Assembly: GCA_049687015.1 (NCBI GenBank) | Contig: JBAVIP010000040.1 | Location: 1 to 64,000 of the forward strand | Direction of reading: 5' to 3' | Source: Methylotenera_A sp049687015 | GTDB lineage: Bacteria; Pseudomonadota; Gammaproteobacteria; Burkholderiales; Methylophilaceae | DNA: 64,000 bases | Program-made: the position numbers and the translations under genes | Notes under the pieces: model-generated | What the model was told of the DNA's origin: nothing | The model's database searches: none | What the model saw: only the letters and a program-made list of their open reading frames with translations | In this document: one piece after another, positions 8,850 to 16,140 of the stretch | How positions within the stretch are numbered: position 1 is the first letter of the stretch | Layout of the letters: each line of letters begins with the position of its first letter

Positions 8850-9782
8850 TTACACCTCAAGGTGGCTATACAGCACGGTTGAGAGATAGCGCTCGCCGAA
8901 AGATGGAATAATCACCACAATCAGCTTGCCCTTGTTCTCCGGCCGTTTGGCGACTTCCATCGCCGCCCAGGTTGCCGCGCCAGATGATATACCCACCAGC
9001 AAGCCGTCTTCTGTCGCCATGCGGCGCGCAATGTTCATGGCATCATCATTTTTTACGCGGATGACTTCATCGTAGATTTTGGTGTTGAGTATGGAGGGCA
9101 CAAAGCCTGCGCCTATGCCCTGAATCGGGTGCGGGCCGCGCACACCGCCAGAAAGCACTGGGCTGGCGTCAGGTTCCACCGCGATGATTTGAATCTTCGG
9201 GTTACGCGCTTTCAGCACTTCGCCCACACCGGTAATCGTGCCGCCGGTGCCAACGCCAGAGATGAAAATATCCACCTTGCCATCAGTGTCCGTCCAGATT
9301 TCTTCTGCCGTGGTTGTGCGATGAATCTCTGGGTTGGCTGGGTTATCAAACTGTTGCGCAATCACGTAGCGCGCATCCGTCGCTGCCATTTCTTCCGTTT
9401 TTTTAATCGCCCCCGGCATACCGTCCGGCCCTGGCGTTAAAATCAAATCTGCACCATACGCTTTTAGCAACAGTCTGCGTTCGCGGCTCATGGTCTCTGG
9501 CATTACAAACGCACATTTAATGCCGCGCGCCGCGCATACCATGGCTAGGCCAATGCCCGTGTTGCCGCTGGTCGCCTCTAAAATAATGGTATCCGGCTTA
9601 ATGCGCCCGGCTTTGGTGAGTGCATCAATAATCGAGACGGCAATGCGGTCTTTTACGCTGCTGGCGGGGTTAAAGTATTCTAGCTTGCAGGCGATTGTGG
9701 CATCGATGCCCGCCGCAACGCGGTTAAGTTTAACCAGTGGTGTGTTGCCGATAAGTTCGGCGGTATTGTTAGCGATGCGCAT
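8850..9782 (-). CDS. cysK: cysteine synthase (O-acetylserine sulfhydrylase)
   Basis: PLP enzyme making L-cysteine from O-acetylserine and sulfide in the cytoplasm. K44 in NPASSVKDR binds PLP. The substrate loop TSGNTG (about 70-75) and phosphate loop GTGGTITG are intact. GERYLST near the C-terminus is typical of CysK. 310 residues, normal length. It stands as a single gene. The sulfur locus at 33-36 kb handles the same substrate, but nothing in sequence links them. Confidence 0.95.
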   Translation of the reverse strand: MRIANNTAELIGNTPLVKLNRVAAGIDATIACKLEYFNPASSVKDRIAVSIIDALTKAGRIKPDTIILEATSGNTGIGLAMVCAARGIKCAFVMPETMSRERRLLLKAYGADLILTPGPDGMPGAIKKTEEMAATDARYVIAQQFDNPANPEIHRTTTAEEIWTDTDGKVDIFISGVGTGGTITGVGEVLKARNPKIQIIAVEPDASPVLSGGVRGPHPIQGIGAGFVPSILNTKIYDEVIRVKNDDAMNIARRMATEDGLLVGISSGAATWAAMEVAKRPENKGKLIVVIIPSFGERYLSTVLYSHLEV

Positions 9783-9841
9783 GATGACTCCTTAGAATAT
9801 CAATCGAAGTTTGCCTTCACCCCCTGAGCTATTAAATTACT

Positions 9842-10144
9842 CTATCTAATAATTGTTATTGATGGAGATGTTTTTTTGTCGCTACGAGGTTTAGTGGGTT
9901 TAGGTGTAAGTGTGCTGGCATCGATATAAATACCTGGCGTACCTGGCTCAACCTTGGTTATACCTATTCCTGTGACCGCAACCACTGCGGCTGGGTGCGC
10001 TTCTTCAGCACTTGGACCACCAGTAATGGCACCAAATCCAAAATTTATCGAGAGTGACCAACAGCCCTCATTAATTTTTTGTTTAAGTAATAGAGCTTCA
10101 ATTACTTCTTTATGTGTAAAACTTAGTTGAGTTACATCAGCCAT
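9842..10144 (-). CDS. small hypothetical protein downstream of hicAB
   Basis: 100 residues from ATG 10144. AGGGAG lies about 10 nt upstream; a longer start would run into hicB. The N-terminal part (FTHKEVIEALLLKQKINEG) looks helical. The middle is Gly/Ala-rich, and the C-terminus is Pro/Lys-rich and probably disordered. I do not recognise the family. The gene begins inside the hicB 3' end (overlap with 10167 is avoided by 22 nt) and shares its low GC content, so it appears to belong to the same three-gene acquired unit. It could be an accessory or unrelated passenger. Confidence 0.6.
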   Translation of the reverse strand: MADVTQLSFTHKEVIEALLLKQKINEGCWSLSINFGFGAITGGPSAEEAHPAAVVAVTGIGITKVEPGTPGIYIDASTLTPKPTKPRSDKKTSPSITIIR

Positions 10145-10166
10145 AATTAAATTGCTCCCTAATATG

Positions 10167-10682
10167 CTAATTAACCATTTTGGATAAGAGTCCAGTGGGA
10201 ATGTATTCACTTGACTGACTTGCCGTAGAAGCAGCTTGGTAGTGCTGCGGTTTTCTTTGAGCGATTCCTGAAATGGTAATTATATTTGTGCCAGCTAGTT
10301 GTGCCATTGCCATATTTGATACTTTTACTTTACGCTCACCAACTGCTTCAGCAACAATTGTGTTTAAGAATTGATTTAGACTTACGCCCTCACGTTCAGC
10401 CATTAAAGATGCTGATTTATGCAAAGATTTAGTAAATCTTAATGTAACACGACCGCTGTACTCATCTTCGGTTTCGAATGGCGCAGGAAATGTGCGGTTT
10501 TGTTCATCAGCAATCTCTTGTAGAGAAGAAATTGTATCAAGTAAGATTTGATGCGCTTCTTCATAAGTGTCTTCGAATGCTACTACATCCGGCAGTTCAG
10601 CGACCTTGCCGACATATATTAGCTCGTTATCAATAAGCTCTTTCCTTATTGTCAATGTATATGCTTCAGGGTCAAAATTCAT
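10167..10682 (-). CDS. hicB: HicB-type antitoxin with ribbon-helix-helix domain
   Basis: 171 residues. The N-terminal half resembles the HicB partial RNase H fold (IYVGKVAELPDVVAFEDTYEEAHQILLDTI). Residues about 78-115 form a ribbon-helix-helix DNA-binding domain (RVTLRFTKSLHKSASLMAE, SLNQFLN). A low-complexity Gln/Ser tail follows. In this family the protein neutralises HicA and represses the operon. The ATG overlaps the hicA stop by 4 bp (ATGA). Base composition is clearly more AT-rich than the flanking cysK and glnS genes, consistent with horizontal acquisition. Confidence 0.8.
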   Translation of the reverse strand: MNFDPEAYTLTIRKELIDNELIYVGKVAELPDVVAFEDTYEEAHQILLDTISSLQEIADEQNRTFPAPFETEDEYSGRVTLRFTKSLHKSASLMAEREGVSLNQFLNTIVAEAVGERKVKVSNMAMAQLAGTNIITISGIAQRKPQHYQAASTASQSSEYIPTGLLSKMVN

Positions 10683-10963
10683 TTCAATATCTCCTTTAGC
10701 TCATCCTCAAATTGGTTAACAATTTTAAGAATATTTTTAATATACGCAGGCTTAACATCATCACCTTTCGAGTGTCCGCAGTTGTAATCTGAACCCGGCC
10801 AATGATGAATATGAGGATGGGTAACAATTTTGTGCCCACCTTTTTTTCCATGCCTAATATCAAACCCAAATTCACCAAGTAATTTAGTAAAGTCTCTGCA
10901 CTTTACATTAGCACTGGTTGCTTTATCGGTAAGTTCTCGAAAGAGTTTATCAAATTTATTCAT
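10679..10963 (-). CDS. hicA: HicA-type toxin (mRNA interferase)
   Basis: 94 residues. The C-terminal part contains the double-stranded-RNA-binding-like HicA core, with the segment RHGKKGGHKIVTHPHIHHWPG carrying the expected His after the Gly pair, then VKPAYIKNILKIVNQ. The protein is longer than minimal HicA (about 60 residues) because of an N-terminal helix. HicA proteins cleave mRNA to stop growth. Its position as first gene, immediately before hicB, is the usual order. The family call is good; activity is inferred. Confidence 0.75.
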   Translation of the reverse strand: MNKFDKLFRELTDKATSANVKCRDFTKLLGEFGFDIRHGKKGGHKIVTHPHIHHWPGSDYNCGHSKGDDVKPAYIKNILKIVNQFEDELKEILK

Positions 10964-10968
10964 GATAT

Positions 10969-10986
10969 GACACTATATTTGGTGTC
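10969..10986. promoter_or_regulatory. inverted repeat upstream of hicA, candidate operator
   Basis: GACAC and GTGTC are separated by 8 AT-rich bases, lying 6 nt upstream of the hicA start. HicB-type ribbon-helix-helix repressors bind short inverted repeats at their own promoter, so this is a reasonable autoregulatory site. The arms are only 5 bp, so chance occurrence is possible. Confidence 0.35.
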
Positions 10987-11034
10987 TTAATTCAATAAAA
11001 ATAATTTTCAAGAAATTTTTGGCTATTTTAGACA

Positions 11035-12816
11035 TTATTTCTGCCAAGCATCCCGTAAAGTCACGGTGCGATTAAACACTGGCTTGCCAGCCACGCTGTC
11101 TTTTCTATCGGCCACAAAGTAGCCGTGGCGCTCAAACTGAAAGCTCTCGGCAGGTTTTGCTTCTTTTAAGGCCAGCTCTAATTGCGCGGTAATGGTTTGT
11201 ACCGAGTTCGGGTTGATGTCATCCAGAAAGTCACGCTCGCCGCTGCCCCCGATACTACTACCAGGCTGCGCTTCTTTGAATAGTCTGTCGTACAGGCGCA
11301 CTTCGCATTCGTAAGCATGCGCGGCACTCACCCAATGGATGTTGCCTTTCACCTTTACGCTATCGGAGCCAGGCGTGCCGGATTTGGTGTCTGGCAGGTA
11401 TTCGCAATGCACGGTGGTGACGTTGCCTGTGGCGTCTTTCTCGCAACTTGTACATTTCACCACGTAGCCATAACGCAGGCGCACCATATTGCCCGGAAAC
11501 AGGCGGAAATAGCCTTTGCTGGGCTCTTCCATAAAGTCTTCGCGTTCTATCCAAAGTTCTTTGCTAAGTTGAATAGTGCGTTTGCCAAGTTCCGGTTTTA
11601 GCGGATGGTTTGGCGCAAAGCAATCTTCACTTGTGCCTTCCGGGTAGTTATCAATCACCAGTTTAATCGGGTCCAGCACGGCAATGCGGCGCTCTGCGGC
11701 CTCGTTCAGCGTTTCGCGCATGCAGTCTTCGAGGATTGTATATTCAATCCACGAATCGGCCTTGGATACGCCAATCCTATCGGCAAACAGCCTGAAGCCT
11801 TCCGGCGTGTAGCCGCGGCGGCGCGCGCCTGCCAGCGTGGGCAAGCGTGGGTCATCCCAACCGCTTACGTGTTTTTCTTCCACCAGTTGAATGAGTTTGC
11901 GTTTAGAAAGCACCACATAGGTGAGGTTTAGCCGTGCGAATTCGTATTGTTTTGGCAACGGTTCAGCGAGCAATCCGCCTTCAGCCAATCGTAGCAATAA
12001 CCAATCATAAAACGGACGTTGATCTTCAAATTCCAGCGTGCAGATGGAATGGGTAATGGTCTCCAGCGCGTCCTCAATGGGGTGCGCGAAGGTGTACATG
12101 GGGTAAATGCACCATTTGTCGCCCGTGTTGTGGTGGTGCGCGCGGCGGATGCGGTAAATGGCGGGGTCGCGCATGTTGATGTTGGGCGAGGCCATGTCGA
12201 TTTTCGCGCGCAGCACCATGCTGCCGTCCGGGTGTTTGCCATCGCGCATTTCGCGGAAGATGGCGAGGTTCTCGGTAACGCTGCGGTTGCGGTAAGGCGA
12301 ATCTTTACCGGCTTCGGTGAGCGTGCCGCGGTTGGCGCGCATCTCCTCGGCGGTTTGCTGGTCCACATATGCATGGCCGTGTTCAATCAGGCTTTCTGCA
12401 GCGCGGTACATAAAATCGAAATAATCAGAGGCAAAATAGAGATTATTTTCTTTGCCGTTCTCCCAGCCAAAGCCAAGCCAGTGCACCATCTCGGTGATGC
12501 TGTCGACATATTCCTGGCTTTCTTTTTCCGGGTTGGTGTCGTCAAAACGCAAGTGGCAAATGCCGCCGTAATCGCGCGCCAGGCCGAAATTGAGGCAAAT
12601 GGATTTAGCATGGCCGATGTGCAGGTAGCCGTTTGGCTCGGGCGGAAAACGCGTACGGATTTTTGCGGTATCCACTTGGCCTGTAGCTTGGTGTGCTGCA
12701 TCGCCGGGGCTGCCTGCCCAATGCTTGTTGGCGAATTTATTTTCAGCCAGATCGCGGTCGATAATGCCACGAATAAAGTTGGAGGCGGGCGGTATAGGTG
12801 TTTTTTCGGATGACAT
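11035..12816 (-). CDS. glnS: glutamine--tRNA ligase
   Basis: 593-residue class I aminoacyl-tRNA synthetase charging tRNA-Gln. The HIGH motif is GYLHIGHAKS and the KMSKS loop is VLSKRKL. PPEPNGYLHIGHA together with the C-terminal anticodon-binding beta-barrels (PGNMVRLRYGY, DLRDxW-like end) is diagnostic of GlnRS rather than GluRS. It ends with NRTVTLRDAW as expected. The length is slightly above the E. coli protein because of an N-terminal extension of about 40 residues. Single gene on this strand. Confidence 0.96.
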   Translation of the reverse strand: MSSEKTPIPPASNFIRGIIDRDLAENKFANKHWAGSPGDAAHQATGQVDTAKIRTRFPPEPNGYLHIGHAKSICLNFGLARDYGGICHLRFDDTNPEKESQEYVDSITEMVHWLGFGWENGKENNLYFASDYFDFMYRAAESLIEHGHAYVDQQTAEEMRANRGTLTEAGKDSPYRNRSVTENLAIFREMRDGKHPDGSMVLRAKIDMASPNINMRDPAIYRIRRAHHHNTGDKWCIYPMYTFAHPIEDALETITHSICTLEFEDQRPFYDWLLLRLAEGGLLAEPLPKQYEFARLNLTYVVLSKRKLIQLVEEKHVSGWDDPRLPTLAGARRRGYTPEGFRLFADRIGVSKADSWIEYTILEDCMRETLNEAAERRIAVLDPIKLVIDNYPEGTSEDCFAPNHPLKPELGKRTIQLSKELWIEREDFMEEPSKGYFRLFPGNMVRLRYGYVVKCTSCEKDATGNVTTVHCEYLPDTKSGTPGSDSVKVKGNIHWVSAAHAYECEVRLYDRLFKEAQPGSSIGGSGERDFLDDINPNSVQTITAQLELALKEAKPAESFQFERHGYFVADRKDSVAGKPVFNRTVTLRDAWQK

Positions 12817-12883
12817 GGCAGCAAGTTTAATTAAGTTTCTTCTATTTTACACCATTGGTCGGCAATTGATTGGCGCTCGCTAA

Positions 12884-12956
12884 CTTGTCATTCCGCGCTT
12901 GACGCGGAATCTCATGAATAAATAACTAGACCCTGAATCAAGTTCAGGGTGACAAG
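12884..12956. repeat. 73-bp palindromic intergenic repeat with terminal inverted repeats
   Basis: CTTGTCA at 12884-12890 and TGACAAG at 12950-12956 are terminal inverted repeats. Inside are two perfect hairpins: TTCCGCG-CTTGA-CGCGGAA (12891-12909) and CCCTGAA-TCAAG-TTCAGGG (12931-12949). This has the form of a REP/MITE-like palindromic element. It sits between glnS and birA. Confidence 0.7.
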
Positions 12957-13005
12957 TGTGATGTTCAGCTATCTATAACTCTGCTATGTTAAACTTAAGC
13001 CTAAA

Positions 13006-14004
13006 ATGAACGCGCTTACATTACCCATTTTACGTTTGCTTGCCGATGGAAAATTTCATTCTGGCGAGGATTTGGCGCAGCGGTTTAAGGTGACGCGCGC
13101 TACGATTTGGAACGCAATTGGGCATGCGGAAACATTGGGTATTGAAGTATTTTCGGTACGTGGGCGCGGTTATAAGCTGCCACAGCCTATTGAATGGTTA
13201 GATAAAAATGAGGTGTTAAAAGCCATCGGCGAGCAGCGTGCCTGGTTTAAGCTGGAAGTGCTGGATGAAGTGGCTTCGACCAATACTTACCTCGTGCAAA
13301 GTAAGGATGCTGCGCATGCGACTTGTGTGGCGGCACATGTGCAAACCAATGGCAAAGGGCGCCGCGGACGCACTTGGGTATCGCAGCTTGGCGCGAGTTT
13401 AACTTTTTCATTATTATGGCGCTTTCAATGCGGGGCAGCGGCGCTGTCAGGCTTAAGTCTGGCGGTGGGCGTGGCGCTGATACGCACGCTGCATGGCTTT
13501 GGCATCAACCAGGCGCAACTTAAATGGCCCAATGATGTACTGATTCTAGATAGAAATTATGACGGTAAAAAGCTGGCGGGCATTTTGATTGAACTGCAGG
13601 GTGATTTGGATGGCCCAAGCGCAGCGGTGATTGGCGTGGGCATCAATTTGAATCTGCCAAAAAATGTGCTGCATGGCATTGACCAGCCCGCGATTGATTT
13701 GGCGAGCACGAGTGCACCAATTGATCAAAACGAGCTTTTAGGTGCGTTGCTGAAGCACATGGCGGATGTGTTGAGCGGCTTCGAGGCGCATGGATTTGTT
13801 GGGCTGCGGGACGAATGGCTAAGCCATCATGCATACCACGGCAAGCCTGTGCGCATGCTGTTGCCTGATGGGCGCGATGTGCAGGGCGTGGTGAAGAACG
13901 TGGCAGATGACGGTATTTTGCTGGTAGAAACTGCGCTTGGTTTGCAGCGGTTTTCTGCGGGCGAGATTTCTTTGAGAAGTTCTGGTTTGAAAGGTGTTGA
14001 ATAG
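13006..14004 (+). CDS. birA: bifunctional biotin operon repressor / biotin--protein ligase
   Basis: 332 residues. The N-terminal winged helix (about 1-62, with DLAQRFKVTRATIWNAIGHAE) binds DNA. The catalytic domain carries GKGRRGRTW, the biotin/biotinyl-AMP loop, then KWPNDV and GKKLAGIL. The C-terminal SH3-like domain is present. It adds biotin to the carrier protein of acetyl-CoA carboxylase and may repress biotin genes. Its TAG stop shares one base with the GTG start of coaX, so the two are coupled. Confidence 0.95.
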   Translation: MNALTLPILRLLADGKFHSGEDLAQRFKVTRATIWNAIGHAETLGIEVFSVRGRGYKLPQPIEWLDKNEVLKAIGEQRAWFKLEVLDEVASTNTYLVQSKDAAHATCVAAHVQTNGKGRRGRTWVSQLGASLTFSLLWRFQCGAAALSGLSLAVGVALIRTLHGFGINQAQLKWPNDVLILDRNYDGKKLAGILIELQGDLDGPSAAVIGVGINLNLPKNVLHGIDQPAIDLASTSAPIDQNELLGALLKHMADVLSGFEAHGFVGLRDEWLSHHAYHGKPVRMLLPDGRDVQGVVKNVADDGILLVETALGLQRFSAGEISLRSSGLKGVE

Positions 14005-14762
14005 TGTTACTTGTGATTGATATTGGCAATACCCGCACCAAGTGGGCGCTGGCGGGCGATGACGGCAAGCTTTTAGATGTTGAGGTCTGTTTGAATGCGG
14101 ATATCGCCAAATCGACATTGCTGCAAGCCGCGCAGCAAGCTGACAAAGCGCTAATTGCAAATGTGGCGGGTGAAGCAATCGCGCAGCAAATATCGCAATT
14201 ATTGGCGCCGCTTGAGACACATTTTATTAGCGCAAAAACGCAAGCATGTGGTGTGATTAACAGCTATCGCTCTGCATTAGGTGCAGACCGCTGGGCAGCG
14301 CTGGTAGCCGCTTGGCATGTTAATCGATGGACAACTGTGGTTGTGAATGCGGGCACCGCAATTACCATAGATGCATTGGGGCCCAGCACAAAAAAAAATG
14401 GATTACCTCTACATGGTCTTTTCTTAGGCGGCACTATTATGCCCGGTTTGCGTTTGATGCATGAATCGTTAAGTAGCAACACAGCGCAACTTGAAGCAGG
14501 CGAAGGCTCAAGCAGTGAGTTTCCCACTAGTACACAAGATGCCATGCATACCGGCTGTATAAATGCGGTTGCTGGTGCGATTTATTTAATGACGAAGCGG
14601 CTTGAAAAGCAGGTTGGAGCCATGCCCAAGCTGGTGATTAGTGGTGGTGATGCACGCGAAATTGCTCAGGCTTTAAACGCAACCTTAATACCTGGCTTAA
14701 ATCGGGTTATTATTATAGAAAATCTTGTGTTGCAAGGCCTGGTGTTGTTGGAGAAAGAATAG
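14004..14762 (+). CDS. coaX: type III pantothenate kinase
   Basis: 252 residues. DIGNTRTKW at the N-terminus is the ASKHA phosphate loop of CoaX. GADRWAALVAA and NAGTAITIDAL complete the active site. It phosphorylates pantothenate, the first step of CoA synthesis, and is insensitive to CoA feedback in this family. The GTG start overlaps the birA stop by one base. The birA-coaX-SPOR order is common in betaproteobacteria. Confidence 0.94.
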   Translation: MLLVIDIGNTRTKWALAGDDGKLLDVEVCLNADIAKSTLLQAAQQADKALIANVAGEAIAQQISQLLAPLETHFISAKTQACGVINSYRSALGADRWAALVAAWHVNRWTTVVVNAGTAITIDALGPSTKKNGLPLHGLFLGGTIMPGLRLMHESLSSNTAQLEAGEGSSSEFPTSTQDAMHTGCINAVAGAIYLMTKRLEKQVGAMPKLVISGGDAREIAQALNATLIPGLNRVIIIENLVLQGLVLLEKE

Positions 14763-14784
14763 TGCTGTTAAAGAAAGAGACTCG

Positions 14785-15471
14785 ATGAAATCGCTGGTTT
14801 GGTTGTTAGTGCTACTCAATGTGGGTATGTTGGCTTATTTTAACTTGGACTTGATTGTGCCTAAGCCAGTGCTTGCCGATAGATCGATACAGGCAGAAAA
14901 GTTGAAAATATTAAGCGCTAAAGATCTGGAGGTGATGCCAAAAAAAGTAGCGCCAACGCCGGAGGCTGGTGCTCAGTCAGTTGCAGCAACGCCAGTAGTG
15001 CAGGGGCCTACAATTTGCTATAAATGGGGAAACTTCACCAAAACCAATTTACCTGCAGCGCAAGTTGTTTTGGTTAGATTAGGCTTGGAAAGTGTGGTAA
15101 ATCAAGAGGCTGCCTCACAAGGGGACAGGCGTTTTTGGGTATATTACCCACCACTAAAAAACGCTAACCTGGCACAACAAAAAGCGGCGGAAATTAAAGC
15201 GCTGGGTGTGGAAGAATTGTATATTGTGCAAGATTCACAGTGGCGAAACGCTATTTCATTTGGCTTGTTTCAAGATGAACAGCTCGCCATTAATCTGCTA
15301 AATGAACTGCAAGCCAAAGGCGTTAAAGGCGTTGCGAAGGCTTTGCGTACCCCTGGAAAATCGTTAAGCAGCTTGCTAATTAAATCAGTCACTTCTGAGG
15401 CTGCTTTGGAATTACACAAAATTAAACCAGAGTTTTTGGGCACAGACTTAGTGCCTGCGGCTTGCCCTTAA
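14785..15471 (+). CDS. SPOR-domain membrane protein
   Basis: 228 residues from ATG 14785, preceded by GAAAGAGA. One N-terminal transmembrane helix (about 3-20) anchors the protein. A Pro/Ala linker (about 50-72) leads to a periplasmic SPOR-like region (about 113-186, RFWVYYPPL ... ISFGLFQDEQLAINLLNELQAKGV). SPOR domains bind denuded glycan strands at the division septum. It follows coaX by 22 nt and is probably cotranscribed with birA-coaX. The Cys-containing end PAACP is unexplained. Confidence 0.85.
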   Translation: MKSLVWLLVLLNVGMLAYFNLDLIVPKPVLADRSIQAEKLKILSAKDLEVMPKKVAPTPEAGAQSVAATPVVQGPTICYKWGNFTKTNLPAAQVVLVRLGLESVVNQEAASQGDRRFWVYYPPLKNANLAQQKAAEIKALGVEELYIVQDSQWRNAISFGLFQDEQLAINLLNELQAKGVKGVAKALRTPGKSLSSLLIKSVTSEAALELHKIKPEFLGTDLVPAACP

Positions 15472-15472
15472 G

Positions 15473-15500
15473 AAAAAGGCAAGTACAAATACTTGCCTTA
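15473..15500 (-). terminator. terminator of the 15513-16082 lipoprotein gene
   Basis: A perfect 10-bp stem AAGGCAAGTA/TACTTGCCTT with a CAAA loop. On the minus strand it is followed by TTTTTC, so it terminates the lipoprotein gene. On the plus strand it directly follows the SPOR gene but lacks a T run. Confidence 0.7.
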
Positions 15501-15512
15501 ATCGTAAATCGT

Positions 15513-16082
15513 TTAATAAGCGTTTTTAGCTTCTGCAGCTAACTTGGCTTGAGCTGCTTTTTCCTGTGCCGCTTTTTCTTCAGCCGCTTTTGCTACTTCA
15601 ATTTTCTTTAGCTCTTCAGGTGAGGCTGGTTGGCCTAACATGACTTCGTTGTCTTTATTGTTTTTCCTGTCAAAAACAAGGTTATCGCCCATAATGACGC
15701 GAATCCAATCAGGGTAACTATAAGCAGTGCCTTTATTGTGATCGATAATTGCGCCAATGCCGCCACCAAAAAGAATATTGCCAAACATACCACCATTAGC
15801 ACGCGAAATAACCGTTGCAAAGCCTGGTTCTACGCCTTCTTTTTCACAGCTGACAAGTAAGTTTTGACCAGAACGGTGCACCGAAGCTGAGTTTGGAGTG
15901 TTAGTCGTCCACTCGCCACGTTCATTTTTGGCGGTACACTTGGCGCCGATTACAGCCTGATTGCTTTTAGAATATGTTTCGATTTTTACAGGTTGGTTCG
16001 AATCTTTAGTAATACTGGCGCAGCCGGTTAATAAAGTTTGTAAGGTTAAAGCTAAGACAAAGGCTTGACGATTAACTTGCAT
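15513..16082 (-). CDS. putative lipoprotein with Ala/Lys/Glu-rich tail
   Basis: 189 residues. The signal ends in the lipobox LLTGC, giving lipidated Cys21. The middle (about 30-135) is a compact beta-rich-looking region with two further Cys and a Gly-rich FGNILFGGGIGAIIDHNKG segment, reminiscent of a short glycine-zipper. The last about 40 residues are an EKAAQEKAAQ-type helical repeat. I do not recognise a functional family. It is probably an inner- or outer-membrane lipoprotein, and it is transcribed alone with its own terminator. Confidence 0.75.
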   Translation of the reverse strand: MQVNRQAFVLALTLQTLLTGCASITKDSNQPVKIETYSKSNQAVIGAKCTAKNERGEWTTNTPNSASVHRSGQNLLVSCEKEGVEPGFATVISRANGGMFGNILFGGGIGAIIDHNKGTAYSYPDWIRVIMGDNLVFDRKNNKDNEVMLGQPASPEELKKIEVAKAAEEKAAQEKAAQAKLAAEAKNAY

Positions 16083-16140
16083 TATTTTTCTTCTTTCTTG
16101 GTTGTAATTTCTTGTTTGTTAGATTTTGTAGTGAAGGTCT

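Noticed and set aside
12019..12813. 264-codon open frame antisense to glnS
   Set aside because: Shadow of a well-supported housekeeping gene; Val/Ala/Phe-rich composition reflects codon bias of the opposite strand.
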